NCBI RefSeq assembly: GCF_021655075.1
Contig: NZ_PPXX01000002.1
Coordinates: 33,732-97,731 of the forward strand
DNA: 64,000 nt
Source: Clostridium sp. Cult2
GTDB taxonomy: Bacteria > Bacillota > Clostridia > Tissierellales > Tepidimicrobiaceae
Direction of reading: 5' to 3'
Part shown: one piece after another, positions 50,811 to 59,512 of the stretch
How the letters are laid out: each line of letters begins with the position of its first letter
Position numbering within the stretch: the first letter of the stretch is position 1
Translations under genes and position numbers: made by a program
Notes under the pieces: model-generated
The model's input: the letters and a program-made list of their open reading frames with translations, nothing else
Database searches by the model: none
What the model was told of the DNA's origin: nothing

Positions 50811-50842
50811 TTGTAGACGAGGTTTTAAAACCTCGTCTACAA
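50811..50842 (-). terminator. 32-bp perfect palindrome after the binding-protein gene
   Basis: TTGTAGACGAGGTTTT and its exact complement form one self-complementary element 10 bp downstream of the binding-protein stop. It likely protects or partly terminates the upstream message, giving more binding protein than permease. Confidence 0.8.
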
Positions 50843-50852
50843 GCATATTAAT

Positions 50853-52682
50853 CTATTTGTATTCCTTAGAAATATTATAATAATCAACTATAAATGGTAT
50901 AGGTGTTATTTCATATCCTTGAACCCAATCTCTCATCCCAACTTGTGCTATAACCTGATGGTGAAAAATGGAGAGTGCATCATCGTATGAATACTTTTGC
51001 AATGTATGTGATAATTCCTCTACTCTTTCATCATCAAATGAACTAGCTAATTCCTTAATTAAAGGATCATATTTTTCTTTTGCTAGATCTGCATACCCAT
51101 TTACTTGAGCATAGTAATCTTCTGAATACATATGGTATGCTAATGAACAATAAGGGTGTTCATAATCTGGTAATATACCAAATATTGACATAGGTATTTC
51201 GCTATCATTAATGCCACCAACATAAGCAGCCCATGGTAATGAAGTTATCTCTAATTCAAACTTTGGATTTATTTGTTGTAAATTAGCCTTAAGTATCTCA
51301 AGGGCACGTTGTCTAGCAGTTGAACCTGCTGAATAAGGCACAGTAAGCTTAAATCCTTTTTCCCACAATTCTCCGTCAAAAGCTTTCTTGAAATGTTCTT
51401 CTGCTTTTTCTAAATCAAAATTATATTGAGGATTGTCAGGATTTGCAGTTGGATAACCTACAAGTACTGGTCCATATGGCTTTATACCTGAGCCAAGCAA
51501 AACTTCATCAATAAATGTTTGATAATCAAATGTATATGAAAAAGCTTTTCTTACATCTAAGTCACTAAATAAGTTACTTGGAGCTCCATCAGATCCAAAC
51601 TCTTTGTTGCCTAAATATTTGTCGCCTTTTATGTCAAAATTAAAGTTTATTTTTATTAATTGTGAAGCTGGTATGTCCTTTATTACCTTAATTCCTTCAT
51701 ATCCTTCTACTTGGGGTACCTCTGATAGACCAAGGGTTATAAAGTCTATATCTCCTTTTTGTAATTGTTGAATTGCAGTGTTATTGTCTGCAGTAACTTG
51801 TCTAATAACACGTTTTAATTTAGCTGGTCCTTGCCAGTAGTCATCAAATCTTTCAATAACAATTCTTTCTCCTTGTTCCCATGATTCTAACTTAAATGGT
51901 CCTGTACCCATCATTTTATTATGCAAGGTATTATCCTCATCAGTAATTGAAATAAAGTCTTTTACGGTCTCTTTAGTTCCTGGCCATGCTCCTTCTTCAA
52001 CAGCCCATTTTTTGTTAAGAATCCCATATGCAGCTCCATTATCAGAAACTATATCAATAAATGGAGCAAAAGGTTGAGCTAAATGAAAAATTATTGAATT
52101 ATCTTCAATAGTAATAGCGTTGTCTAATACATCATAAGCTTCATCCAAGCCTACTTTTTCAACAACACTATTAAAAGATCCTTCCCCAGTTAAAGCTTGA
52201 GTTAGATCAGATAATGCTCCTACTATGATTCCACGTGTAAATGTATATTTTATATCTTCAGGAGTAAGTATTTCTCCGTTGTGAAATTTGACATTTTCCC
52301 TTATTGGAAACTCTATAGTTGTATTTCCATTATCTTGAATCTTTATTAAATCATTATCTAAACTAGGTATTGATGTTGCTAGACAAGGTTTTATTTCTCC
52401 TGCTGGTGTTCTATAAAGTAATGAATCATACACATTATAAGAAACACAAGTTGTTGACGCACTAGACATAAAATGTAGGTCTAATGTTTCTACATCATCT
52501 GAAGCTGTAATAAATGTATCTGGATTTTCAATTTCCTTTGTTGAAGCAGTCTCTTCTTGTTGCTCTGTTTGTTGTTCTTCTTGAGTCGCTGGTGAATTTT
52601 TTTTGCAACCAGTCATTGAAAAAGCAAGAACACAAATTAATAATATTAGAATTAGTTTGTTCTTAAATATCGTGTTTTTCAT
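50853..52682 (-). CDS. Peptide-binding lipoprotein (SBP_bac_5)
   Basis: 609 residues. Lipoprotein signal LILILLICVLAFSMTGC. A Gln/Glu-rich linker follows, then the SBP_bac_5 fold: SIPSLDNDLIKIQDNGNTTI, EFPIRENVKFHNGEILTPED and YTFTRGIIVGA, with LQKGDIDFITLGLSEVPQVE. It delivers peptides or related solutes to the DppBCDF-type importer. It heads the operon that ends with the creatininase-family gene. Confidence 0.93.
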   Translation of the reverse strand: MKNTIFKNKLILILLICVLAFSMTGCKKNSPATQEEQQTEQQEETASTKEIENPDTFITASDDVETLDLHFMSSASTTCVSYNVYDSLLYRTPAGEIKPCLATSIPSLDNDLIKIQDNGNTTIEFPIRENVKFHNGEILTPEDIKYTFTRGIIVGALSDLTQALTGEGSFNSVVEKVGLDEAYDVLDNAITIEDNSIIFHLAQPFAPFIDIVSDNGAAYGILNKKWAVEEGAWPGTKETVKDFISITDEDNTLHNKMMGTGPFKLESWEQGERIVIERFDDYWQGPAKLKRVIRQVTADNNTAIQQLQKGDIDFITLGLSEVPQVEGYEGIKVIKDIPASQLIKINFNFDIKGDKYLGNKEFGSDGAPSNLFSDLDVRKAFSYTFDYQTFIDEVLLGSGIKPYGPVLVGYPTANPDNPQYNFDLEKAEEHFKKAFDGELWEKGFKLTVPYSAGSTARQRALEILKANLQQINPKFELEITSLPWAAYVGGINDSEIPMSIFGILPDYEHPYCSLAYHMYSEDYYAQVNGYADLAKEKYDPLIKELASSFDDERVEELSHTLQKYSYDDALSIFHHQVIAQVGMRDWVQGYEITPIPFIVDYYNISKEYK

Positions 52683-52876
52683 TTTTTATACAGTCCTTTC
52701 ATTTATTGTTTTCTTATCCCAGTTCCCTTACAGTGAATTATTATATATAATATGGATTCTCTATGTCCAATTAGAATTTTCTATATGTTTTGTTTGTTAA
52801 TAAATTCCCCTTATATCATCTTCTTTTCATTGAATATATTAATATTTTTATTTATACTATCTTTGAGGTGATTATT

Positions 52877-53698
52877 TTGAAACTTACGGTACTAGTAGAT
52901 AACAATACAATAATAGGAAAGAATTTATATGGTGAACCAGCTCTGTCTTTTTTCATTGAATCTGAAGGAAAGAATATTATATTCGATTTAGGGCTTACTC
53001 ATATCTTCCTAAATAACTCAAACAATTTAAATATTCCATTAGATGACATTGATTACATCATAATTTCTCATGGACATGATGACCATATTGGTGGGCTTTT
53101 CCACTTAATTGACTTTTATAAAAACCATCCTCCAAAGAAAAAACCTACATTAATCACTCATCCATCAACATTTAAAATGAAATGTTATGAAAATGACGTT
53201 GTAGGTAATATGATATCTGAAGATGTAATAAATAAGTATTTCAGTATAAATAAAACAAGTGAACCCTTCTGGATAACTGATAAGCTAGTGTTCTTAGGTG
53301 AGATTAAACGTAATCTTCCATTTGAAAATTTTACTCCAAAAGGAAAGGTGCTTCATAATGATAACTATGAACCTGATTATTTAGTAGAGGACTCTGCACT
53401 TGCTTATGAATCTGATGAAGGCTTGGTTATTATTACAGGATGCTCCCACTCTGGAATATGTAATATAATTGATACTGCAATGAATATATCTAATAAAAAA
53501 ACATTGATTGATGTTATTGGTGGTCTTCATTTGTTAGAGCCTTCTAAAGATAAAATTGAAGGTACCATTAACTTCTTAAACAATTTAAGTCCTGTTTCTA
53601 TACATCCCTGTCACTGTACAGGATTAAAATATAAATTTATGCTATCTCAGATCTGCCAAGTTGAAGAAATTGGTTGTGGTTCTGTTTTAGAATACTAA
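52877..53698 (+). CDS. Metallo-beta-lactamase-fold hydrolase, MJ0301/RFA-P synthase-like class
   Basis: 273 residues from TTG 52877 (GAGGTG 6 nt upstream; the longer frame from 52790 lacks a site). The metal motif ISHGHDDHIGGL has HxHxDH, followed by GCSHSGICNIIDTA and a late His in HPCHCTGLKYKF. The YGEPALSFFIESEGKNIIFD start is typical of the COG1237 class. The natural substrate is not known. It is divergent from the peptide transporter operon. Confidence 0.9.
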   Translation: MKLTVLVDNNTIIGKNLYGEPALSFFIESEGKNIIFDLGLTHIFLNNSNNLNIPLDDIDYIIISHGHDDHIGGLFHLIDFYKNHPPKKKPTLITHPSTFKMKCYENDVVGNMISEDVINKYFSINKTSEPFWITDKLVFLGEIKRNLPFENFTPKGKVLHNDNYEPDYLVEDSALAYESDEGLVIITGCSHSGICNIIDTAMNISNKKTLIDVIGGLHLLEPSKDKIEGTINFLNNLSPVSIHPCHCTGLKYKFMLSQICQVEEIGCGSVLEY

Positions 53699-53722
53699 AT
53701 TTTATAATTACTCATATTTTAC

Positions 53723-53772
53723 ATTTGAACCAATAGAGCGGTAGAATATTCTACCGCTCTATTGGTTCAAAT
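53723..53772. terminator. 50-bp perfect palindrome between convergent genes
   Basis: ATTTGAACCAATAGAGCGG plus TAGAAT is followed immediately by its exact reverse complement, ending on the first base of the FMN-binding gene stop codon. It serves as a bidirectional terminator. Confidence 0.88.
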
Positions 53773-54185
53773 TATTTAGCTTGTTCTAAAGCATTTTTTA
53801 CAGCTTCTTTCCATCCTTCAGAAGTTTCTGTTGCTGTAGCTATGGCATCTACCTCATAGCTTTGTTTTTCTATCATTTCCTCTGCTAAATCTATTCTAAA
53901 TTGTTTCAAATTTGGTCTGTCACCTTCTCCAGTCCATTCATCATAGTCTACTTCTTCTCCTTCTGGAGTCATTCTTTTAAGTACTATATTGGTTATTTTA
54001 CCGCCTTCTATAGTAACTTCAGCTTCTTCATATCCAAATTCTCGCTTTTCACTTTGCCCCACATAGGTTCCATCCTTATAGGTTTCATCTCCATCAGATG
54101 TATCAGAGGAACCACAGGCAGTTAATGTTACTGTTAATGAGGCAATTATCAAAATAGCCAAAAGTACCTTTCTAGTTTGTCTCAT
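53772..54185 (-). CDS. FMN-binding-domain lipoprotein
   Basis: 137 residues. The lipoprotein signal VLLAILIIASLTVTLTACG is followed by an acidic spacer and the FMN_bind domain: YKDGTYVGQSEKREFGYEEA, EVTIEGGKITNIVLKRM and VDAIATATETSEGWKEAV, where the covalent-flavin S/T lies in the DAIATATETS segment. It is a likely surface flavoprotein for extracellular electron transfer or NQR/Rnf-type chemistry. It follows the WrbA-like gene by 15 bp. Confidence 0.9.
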   Translation of the reverse strand: MRQTRKVLLAILIIASLTVTLTACGSSDTSDGDETYKDGTYVGQSEKREFGYEEAEVTIEGGKITNIVLKRMTPEGEEVDYDEWTGEGDRPNLKQFRIDLAEEMIEKQSYEVDAIATATETSEGWKEAVKNALEQAK

Positions 54186-54200
54186 CAGTTTCCCTCCTTC

Positions 54201-54812
54201 CTATTTACTTCCTTTTTTAATCCATTCTGCAACCATTACCGTACGTTTAGCTTGATATTTTACCGCTTCTTCAACATCTTCTACCATTTTGCCCTCTTGA
54301 CCAACTGTTACACTGGTTCCATATGGATTTCCTCCTGCCTTATAAACAGAGTCATCTGTATATCCAGGTGGTACTATTATAGTACCCCAATGCATCATAG
54401 TAGTGTAAATATTTTTGATTGTAGCTTCTTGACCACCATGGGAATTTCCAGCTGAAGCCATGGCACTTACAACCTTATTTGTTAGTTTCCCCTGAGCCCA
54501 TATACCTCCTGTAGTATCAATGAATTGCTTCATTTGGGAAGCAACATTTCCATAACGAGTTGGTGTACTAAATATATAGGCATCAGCCCACTCTAAATCA
54601 TCATTAGTGGCAACAGGTACATCTTTAGTTGCTTCAGCATGAGCCTTCCAAGCTGGATTAGAATCAATAGCTACTTGCGGAGCTAGTTCTTCCACCTTTA
54701 ATACCCTAACCTCAGCTCCAGTTTCTTTTGCTCCTTCTTCTGCCCATTTTGCCAATTGATAGTTAGTTCCTGTTGAACTATAGTAAATAACCGCTAATTT
54801 AACTTTATCCAT
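54201..54812 (-). CDS. NAD(P)H:quinone oxidoreductase / WrbA-like flavodoxin protein
   Basis: 203 residues from ATG 54812. AVIYYSSTGTNYQLAKWAEE binds FMN phosphate. FSTPTRYGNVASQMKQFIDT and SAMASAGNSHGGQEATIKNI are WrbA hallmarks. It reduces quinones or flavins and may feed the FMN-binding lipoprotein encoded downstream in the same operon. Confidence 0.92.
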   Translation of the reverse strand: MDKVKLAVIYYSSTGTNYQLAKWAEEGAKETGAEVRVLKVEELAPQVAIDSNPAWKAHAEATKDVPVATNDDLEWADAYIFSTPTRYGNVASQMKQFIDTTGGIWAQGKLTNKVVSAMASAGNSHGGQEATIKNIYTTMMHWGTIIVPPGYTDDSVYKAGGNPYGTSVTVGQEGKMVEDVEEAVKYQAKRTVMVAEWIKKGSK

Positions 54813-54927
54813 CAAATAATTCTCCTTTCTGAAACTCCTTTATATTAAATGATTTTTAGATTTGCTTTTTAAGTTCATTAACATATTACCCTTTACTTTA
54901 TGTCTTATTCAAATTTTTCCATCTAAA

Positions 54928-54958
54928 ATACGGTTTGAAACAAATTTTCAAACCGTAT
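54928..54958 (-). terminator. Terminator of threonine aldolase
   Basis: ATACGGTTTGA / TCAAACCGTAT stem with AAATTTTAG-rich flank just after the ltaE stop at 54966. Confidence 0.8.
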
Positions 54959-54965
54959 CTAAAAT

Positions 54966-55994
54966 TTAATTCTTTGTTACATATTCTTTTATACATTTTA
55001 TTACATAATCAATATCTTCTCTGTTTACATCATTATTGGTAACAAATCTTATTGTATTTCCATCATCATTAACCTTTATTCCCTTCTTTAGCAATGCTTG
55101 AACAAATTCATGGGAGTTAAAATCTTCTATGCCTATTTGACAAAACACCATATTTATTTGAACCTTGTCCATATCTATAAAAAATCCTTCTATTTCATTT
55201 AATTTAGTAGCTAAATATTTAGCATTATTATGGTCTTCTTCAAGTCTATTGACCATTTTTTCTAAAGAAACTATGCCACAGGCTGCTAGAACTCCTCCTT
55301 GTCTCATACCTCCCCCAAGTAGTTTTCTCATCTTTCTAGCCTTTTTAATAAATTCCTTAGAACCACATAATAATGAGCCTACAGGTGAGCATAAACCTTT
55401 AGATATACAGAATGTTACTGAATCAGCATATTGAGCAATTTCTTTTGCCTCTACTTTTAAGTAGGTAGCAGCATTAAATAGCCTGGCTCCATCTAAATGT
55501 ACAGGTATATTCTTTTCATGAGCAACTTCATATACATCCTTCATCTCTTCTAAGGACACTACAGTACCATCGGCTAAGGCATTTTCCATACACAATAAGC
55601 CTGTATTTGGATTGTGAATGTCTTCACCTCTTATCCTTTCTAATACATCTTTCCTATAAATCCTATTATCTGGATTATTAACAATTGAATAGCTAACCCC
55701 TGATAATCTAGCTGCAGCACCTACTTCATGTTGAACAATATGACTATTGGCTCCCAATATTATTTCATCACCCAGTTGAGTATGGGTCATAATGGCTACT
55801 TGATTTCCCATAGTCCCAGATGTTACAAACAAGGTTGCTTCTTTTCCTACCATTTCAGCTGCTAACTCTTCTAATCTGTTTATTGTTGGGTCATCTCCAT
55901 ATACATCATCACCAAGTTCAGCTTCAAACATTGCTTGTCTCATTTCCTCAGTTGGCTGTGTTACAGTATCACTTCTTAAGTCTATATATTTCAT
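54966..55994 (-). CDS. ltaE: Low-specificity L-threonine aldolase
   Basis: 342 residues of the beta-eliminating lyase/threonine aldolase family. KYIDLRSDTVTQPTEEMRQA opens the protein, HLDGARLFNAAT and the PLP-lysine segment VTFCISKGLCSPVGSLLCGS lie in the centre, and RKLLGGGMRQGGVLAACGI follows. It cleaves L-threonine or allo-threonine to glycine and acetaldehyde. The acetaldehyde could be a substrate for the AOR encoded 1.1 kb away, though that link is inference. Confidence 0.95.
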   Translation of the reverse strand: MKYIDLRSDTVTQPTEEMRQAMFEAELGDDVYGDDPTINRLEELAAEMVGKEATLFVTSGTMGNQVAIMTHTQLGDEIILGANSHIVQHEVGAAARLSGVSYSIVNNPDNRIYRKDVLERIRGEDIHNPNTGLLCMENALADGTVVSLEEMKDVYEVAHEKNIPVHLDGARLFNAATYLKVEAKEIAQYADSVTFCISKGLCSPVGSLLCGSKEFIKKARKMRKLLGGGMRQGGVLAACGIVSLEKMVNRLEEDHNNAKYLATKLNEIEGFFIDMDKVQINMVFCQIGIEDFNSHEFVQALLKKGIKVNDDGNTIRFVTNNDVNREDIDYVIKCIKEYVTKN

Positions 55995-56189
55995 AACTAG
56001 CCCCCCAATTTTAAATAATTTTTATTCTACAGTCAAACTACTACCTTCATTCAAATATATATTATTAAATTTTGATATTTAAAAATAATCAAATTTTTGC
56101 AAAAATTTATGCAAAAAAAGAAGGAGTTTTATATATTTACGTAGAATGTATATATTATATCAGATATTTAGTATTGGAGGATTATTTCT

Positions 56190-56414
56190 ATGCAAATTGA
56201 AGTTAGATTATTTGCCACCTTTAGAAATGGTAGATGGGTGAGTAAAAAGCTCAGCTTCGATAAAGCTGTTGATATTAGATATGTACTTAATCAACTCCAA
56301 ATTAAAGAAGAAGAACTTGGAATAGCTTTAATAAATGGCAAATATAGTGAAGTGGATAATATATTGAAAGAAGGAGATATTTTAGCACTTTTCCCTCCTA
56401 TTGGTGGAGGGTAA
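56190..56414 (+). CDS. MoaD/ThiS-family sulfur carrier
   Basis: 74 residues. The ubiquitin-like fold MQIEVRLFATFRNGRWVSKK ends in the required di-glycine tail LFPPIGGG. TTGGAGG lies 9 nt before ATG. It probably donates sulfur for molybdopterin used in the tungsten cofactor of the AOR downstream. A riboswitch and terminator separate it from the AOR genes, so it may be transcribed independently. Confidence 0.9.
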   Translation: MQIEVRLFATFRNGRWVSKKLSFDKAVDIRYVLNQLQIKEEELGIALINGKYSEVDNILKEGDILALFPPIGGG

Positions 56415-56447
56415 ATATAAACATACATAATAAAAAAAGAATATAAA

Positions 56448-56573
56448 TCTCGATTCATAATTGACCTCAGAGGGCCTTTATGAACGATAGGGTGTAAAAA
56501 GTAATTTTTATGCCTGCCATTGCGCAAAGAGATTATTATTTACCATGATTTTGGTTAATAATAATCTTTTTTT
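56448..56573 (+). promoter_or_regulatory. Moco/Tuco-type riboswitch with terminator
   Basis: The leader contains ACCTCAGAGGGCC, a 10-bp stem GGTGTAAAAA-GTAA-TTTTTATGCC with a GNRA tetraloop and the strand GCCTGCCATTGCGCAAAG (about 56512-56529). These resemble the molybdenum/tungsten cofactor riboswitch. A terminator AGATTATTATT / AATAATAATCT followed by seven T (56530-56573) is the expression platform. It precedes AOR genes, whose product needs the cofactor. The class assignment rests on motif recall and gene context. Confidence 0.7.
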
Positions 56574-56645
56574 ATTTTATGCTTATCAATTAAAATCATA
56601 AAAGGGGGGTGAATCTGGCGCCAATAATGGTGTCCAGAGAGTAAA

Positions 56646-57125
56646 TTGGCTAAAGGTATAGTAATTTCGCCAGACAAATGTACAGGCTGTAGAACCTGTG
56701 AACTTGCTTGCTCTTTTATTAAAAATGATTCATTTAATCCAAAGGATGCAGCAATTTCAGTACTACCTTATGACGTAGCAGGATTGCAGGTACCTATTAC
56801 ATGTCTACAATGTGATGATCCTCATTGTATGACGGTTTGTACTGTAAATGCAATTACAAAAGATTCAAAGACAGGTGTAGTAAAAGTTGATGATGATAAG
56901 TGCATTGGATGTAAAATGTGTGTAAGCGCTTGTCCATTCGGTAACATGACTTATAGTTCTAGACAAAAACGAGTTATAAAATGTGATTTATGTGATGGTT
57001 TCCCTCAATGTGTAAAATTGTGCCCTAGTGGTGCAATAGAATACAAAGAATTAGACGGTCCATTAAACAAAAGAAAGAATATAACCAGTCTATTTAGTGA
57101 TGTATTTGGGGAGGTGGCCAAATAA
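56646..57125 (+). CDS. Four-cluster [4Fe-4S] ferredoxin subunit (HycB/AorS-like)
   Basis: 159 residues starting at TTG 56646. Cys motifs are [35 protein letters not shown] and [14 protein letters not shown], giving four [4Fe-4S] clusters of the DmsB/HycB type. It passes electrons from AOR to the other subunits. The stop overlaps the AOR start (TAATG). No ribosome site lies at the usual distance. GGGGGG is about 40 nt upstream, beyond a small hairpin (TGGCGCCA / TGGTGTCCA). Confidence 0.9.
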   Translation: MAKGIVISPDKCTGCRTCELACSFIKNDSFNPKDAAISVLPYDVAGLQVPITCLQCDDPHCMTVCTVNAITKDSKTGVVKVDDDKCIGCKMCVSACPFGNMTYSSRQKRVIKCDLCDGFPQCVKLCPSGAIEYKELDGPLNKRKNITSLFSDVFGEVAK

Positions 57126-58957
57126 TGAAAGGCTGGATAGGAAAATTAATTAGAGTAAATTTAAGCGAAAAAACAATTAAGGTTGAAGATTTAAATATGA
57201 AAGATGCTAATCTATATCTTGGCGGAAGAGGCTTGGGTTCAAAGTATCTTTACGATGAAATAGACCCTACAATTGATCCATTAAGTCCAGATAATAAACT
57301 GATTTTCATGACAGGACCTATGACAGGAACATATGCTACTTGTGCTGGAAGATTTAATGTTATAGCAAAGGCCCCTTTAACAGGAACTATCGGTGCATCA
57401 AATTCAGGAGGTCATTTTGGACCTGAATTAAAATATGCTGGATATGATGGTATTATATTCGAAGGCAAGTCAGAAACTCCAGTTTACTTAAAAATTTATG
57501 ATGACAAAATCGAATTAAAAAGTGCAGCACATCTATGGGGTAAGGACGTATTTGAAACAACAGATACCCTTCTACTTGAGAATGAAGAAGACGCTAGAGT
57601 AGCTTGTATTGGACCTGCAGGTGAAAAACAAGTTTTATTTGCAACTGTTATGAACGATAAGGATCGAGCTGCTGGAAGGTCTGGTCTTGGTGCTGTTATG
57701 GGTTCTAAGAATCTTAAGGCTGTTGTAGTAAGAGGTACAAATGATATAAAGGTAGCAAATAAACATGAATTTATGGCAGCCACAATGGATGCTAGAAACA
57801 AATTATTAGAGCATCCTGTTACAGGAAAAGGTGGAGGTCTACCAACATATGGAACTCAGGTACTAATGAATATACTAAATGAATCCCATGCTTTGCCAAC
57901 TAGAAATTGGCAAACATCATGGTTTGAAGATGCAGATAAAATAGGTGGAGAGTTCTTAACTGATAATTACTTAATTAGGAATAAGGCTTGTTTTTCTTGC
58001 CCTATTGGCTGTGGAAGGGTTATAAGAATTCCTGACGGAAAATATAAAGGTATAGTTGCAGGACCAGAATATGAGGCTGGATGGTCCTATGGTGCTTCAT
58101 GTGGGATAAATGATATGAATGCTATAGATAAGGCTAACCACGTTTGTAATTTAGTAGGATTTGACCCTATTACCATGGGTGCTACTATTGCTTGTGCTAT
58201 GGAGCTATATGAAATAGGTGCTATTACAAAAGAAGAGCTTGGCGAAGAATTAGTATTTGGGGATGCAGAATCCATAATATCATGGACTGAGCGTACTGCT
58301 AACAGAGAAGGCTTTGGCGATTTATTAGCATTAGGCTCCTATAGATTAGCAGAAAAATATGGGCATCCAGAACTATCCATGAGCGTTAAAAAACAAGAAA
58401 TGCCAGCATATGATGGTAGAGCTATTCAAGGTATGGCCTTAGAATATGCTACTAGTAATCGTGGCGGCTGTCATGTTAGGGGTTATCTAACCTCTCCTGA
58501 AGTTCTTGGAATACCTATGAAAACTGATCCTCTCGTAACAGAGGGTAAAGCTGAACTGTTAAAACTATTCCAAGATTTAACTGGTTTAGTCGATTCATCA
58601 GATATTTGTCTATTCACCACATTTGGTATAGGATTGCCTGAAATCTCCAATATGCTTAGAAACACCATAGGTGTAGACCTTCCAGATGAAGAATTCCTTA
58701 AAGTTGGGGAAAGAATATGGAATCTGGAAAGAATGTTTAATTTAGAGGCAGGCTTTACAAAAGAAGATGATACACTACCTCCTAGACTTCTAGAGGAAGG
58801 TGTAACTACTGGTCCAGCTAAAGGCAAGGTAGCTGAATTAGATGTAATGTTAGAAGAATACTATGAGGTAAGAGGTTGGGACAAAGATGGCATTCCTACT
58901 GAAGAAAAATTAGATGAGCTTTCAATAGATAAAAAACCTATGGCTTTAAATTGGTAA
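57125..58957 (+). CDS. aor: Aldehyde:ferredoxin oxidoreductase, tungsten-dependent type
   Basis: 610 residues, full length for the AOR/WOR family. [20 protein letters not shown] and [19 protein letters not shown] form the N-terminal pterin domain; the [4Fe-4S] ligands lie in [11 protein letters not shown] near 290-300 and the distal Cys in [10 protein letters not shown] near 490. [24 protein letters not shown] pterin contacts ([19 protein letters not shown]) are present. It oxidises aldehydes to acids, reducing ferredoxin. GGGGAGGTGG precedes it. It is coupled to the ferredoxin subunit and followed by NuoE/F-like genes. Confidence 0.96.
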   Translation: MKGWIGKLIRVNLSEKTIKVEDLNMKDANLYLGGRGLGSKYLYDEIDPTIDPLSPDNKLIFMTGPMTGTYATCAGRFNVIAKAPLTGTIGASNSGGHFGPELKYAGYDGIIFEGKSETPVYLKIYDDKIELKSAAHLWGKDVFETTDTLLLENEEDARVACIGPAGEKQVLFATVMNDKDRAAGRSGLGAVMGSKNLKAVVVRGTNDIKVANKHEFMAATMDARNKLLEHPVTGKGGGLPTYGTQVLMNILNESHALPTRNWQTSWFEDADKIGGEFLTDNYLIRNKACFSCPIGCGRVIRIPDGKYKGIVAGPEYEAGWSYGASCGINDMNAIDKANHVCNLVGFDPITMGATIACAMELYEIGAITKEELGEELVFGDAESIISWTERTANREGFGDLLALGSYRLAEKYGHPELSMSVKKQEMPAYDGRAIQGMALEYATSNRGGCHVRGYLTSPEVLGIPMKTDPLVTEGKAELLKLFQDLTGLVDSSDICLFTTFGIGLPEISNMLRNTIGVDLPDEEFLKVGERIWNLERMFNLEAGFTKEDDTLPPRLLEEGVTTGPAKGKVAELDVMLEEYYEVRGWDKDGIPTEEKLDELSIDKKPMALNW

Positions 58958-58968
58958 ACACAAATATG

Positions 58969-59000
58969 GAACATCCATTATTTTATAATAATGGATGTTC
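58969..59000 (+). other. Intercistronic hairpin between aor and nuoE-like gene
   Basis: GAACATCCATTAT and ATAATGGATGTTC form a stem without a long T run, 10 bp after the aor stop. It may be a processing site or partial attenuator within the operon. Confidence 0.6.
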
Positions 59001-59023
59001 TTACTAATTCGAAGGTGATAAAT

Positions 59024-59512
59024 ATGGCTATTGATATAAACGATGGATATAATGGTTCCATAGAAATAATTAAAAAGTACCCAAAGGAAAAAAGATATAC
59101 ATTACCTATACTTCAAGATATACAAAGGGAATATGGTTTTATTCCTAGAGAGGTTATGGTAATTGTTTCTAATTACTTAAATTTACCTATTAGCAAAGTA
59201 TATAGTATAGCTACATTTTACAAGGCATTAAGCTTAAAACCAAAAGGTAAATATACTATAAAGGTATGCAATGGTACTGCATGTCATATAAGAGGTTCAG
59301 CATCAATAAGAGAGGAAATAGGAAATATTTTAAATATCGCTCCGGGAGAAACTACAGAAGATGGATTATTTTCAATAGAGGTCGTTAATTGTATAGGTGC
59401 ATGTGCTCTTGCCCCTGTTATGATGATAAATGAAAAATATTATGGTAGTCTAACTAAAGAAAAAGTTAAAGTTATAATAGATGAGCTTAGGGAGGGGTGC
59501 ACAAATGAGTGA
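59024..59512 (+). CDS. NuoE/HydC-like [2Fe-2S] subunit
   Basis: 162 residues from ATG 59024 (GAAGGTGATAAAT upstream). The thioredoxin-like [2Fe-2S] domain has ligands in KVCNGTACHIRGS and EVVNCIGACALAPVMMINE. The N-terminal helical region LPILQDIQREYGFIPREVMV is typical of the 24-kDa complex I subunit family. It partners the NuoF-like subunit. The end overlaps nuoF by 8 bp. Confidence 0.95.
   Translation: MAIDINDGYNGSIEIIKKYPKEKRYTLPILQDIQREYGFIPREVMVIVSNYLNLPISKVYSIATFYKALSLKPKGKYTIKVCNGTACHIRGSASIREEIGNILNIAPGETTEDGLFSIEVVNCIGACALAPVMMINEKYYGSLTKEKVKVIIDELREGCTNE

Noticed and set aside
52790..52876. N-terminal 29-residue extension of the metallo-beta-lactamase-fold protein
   Set aside because: The ribosome site GAGGTG lies before TTG 52877, and the extension crosses the AT-rich promoter region.
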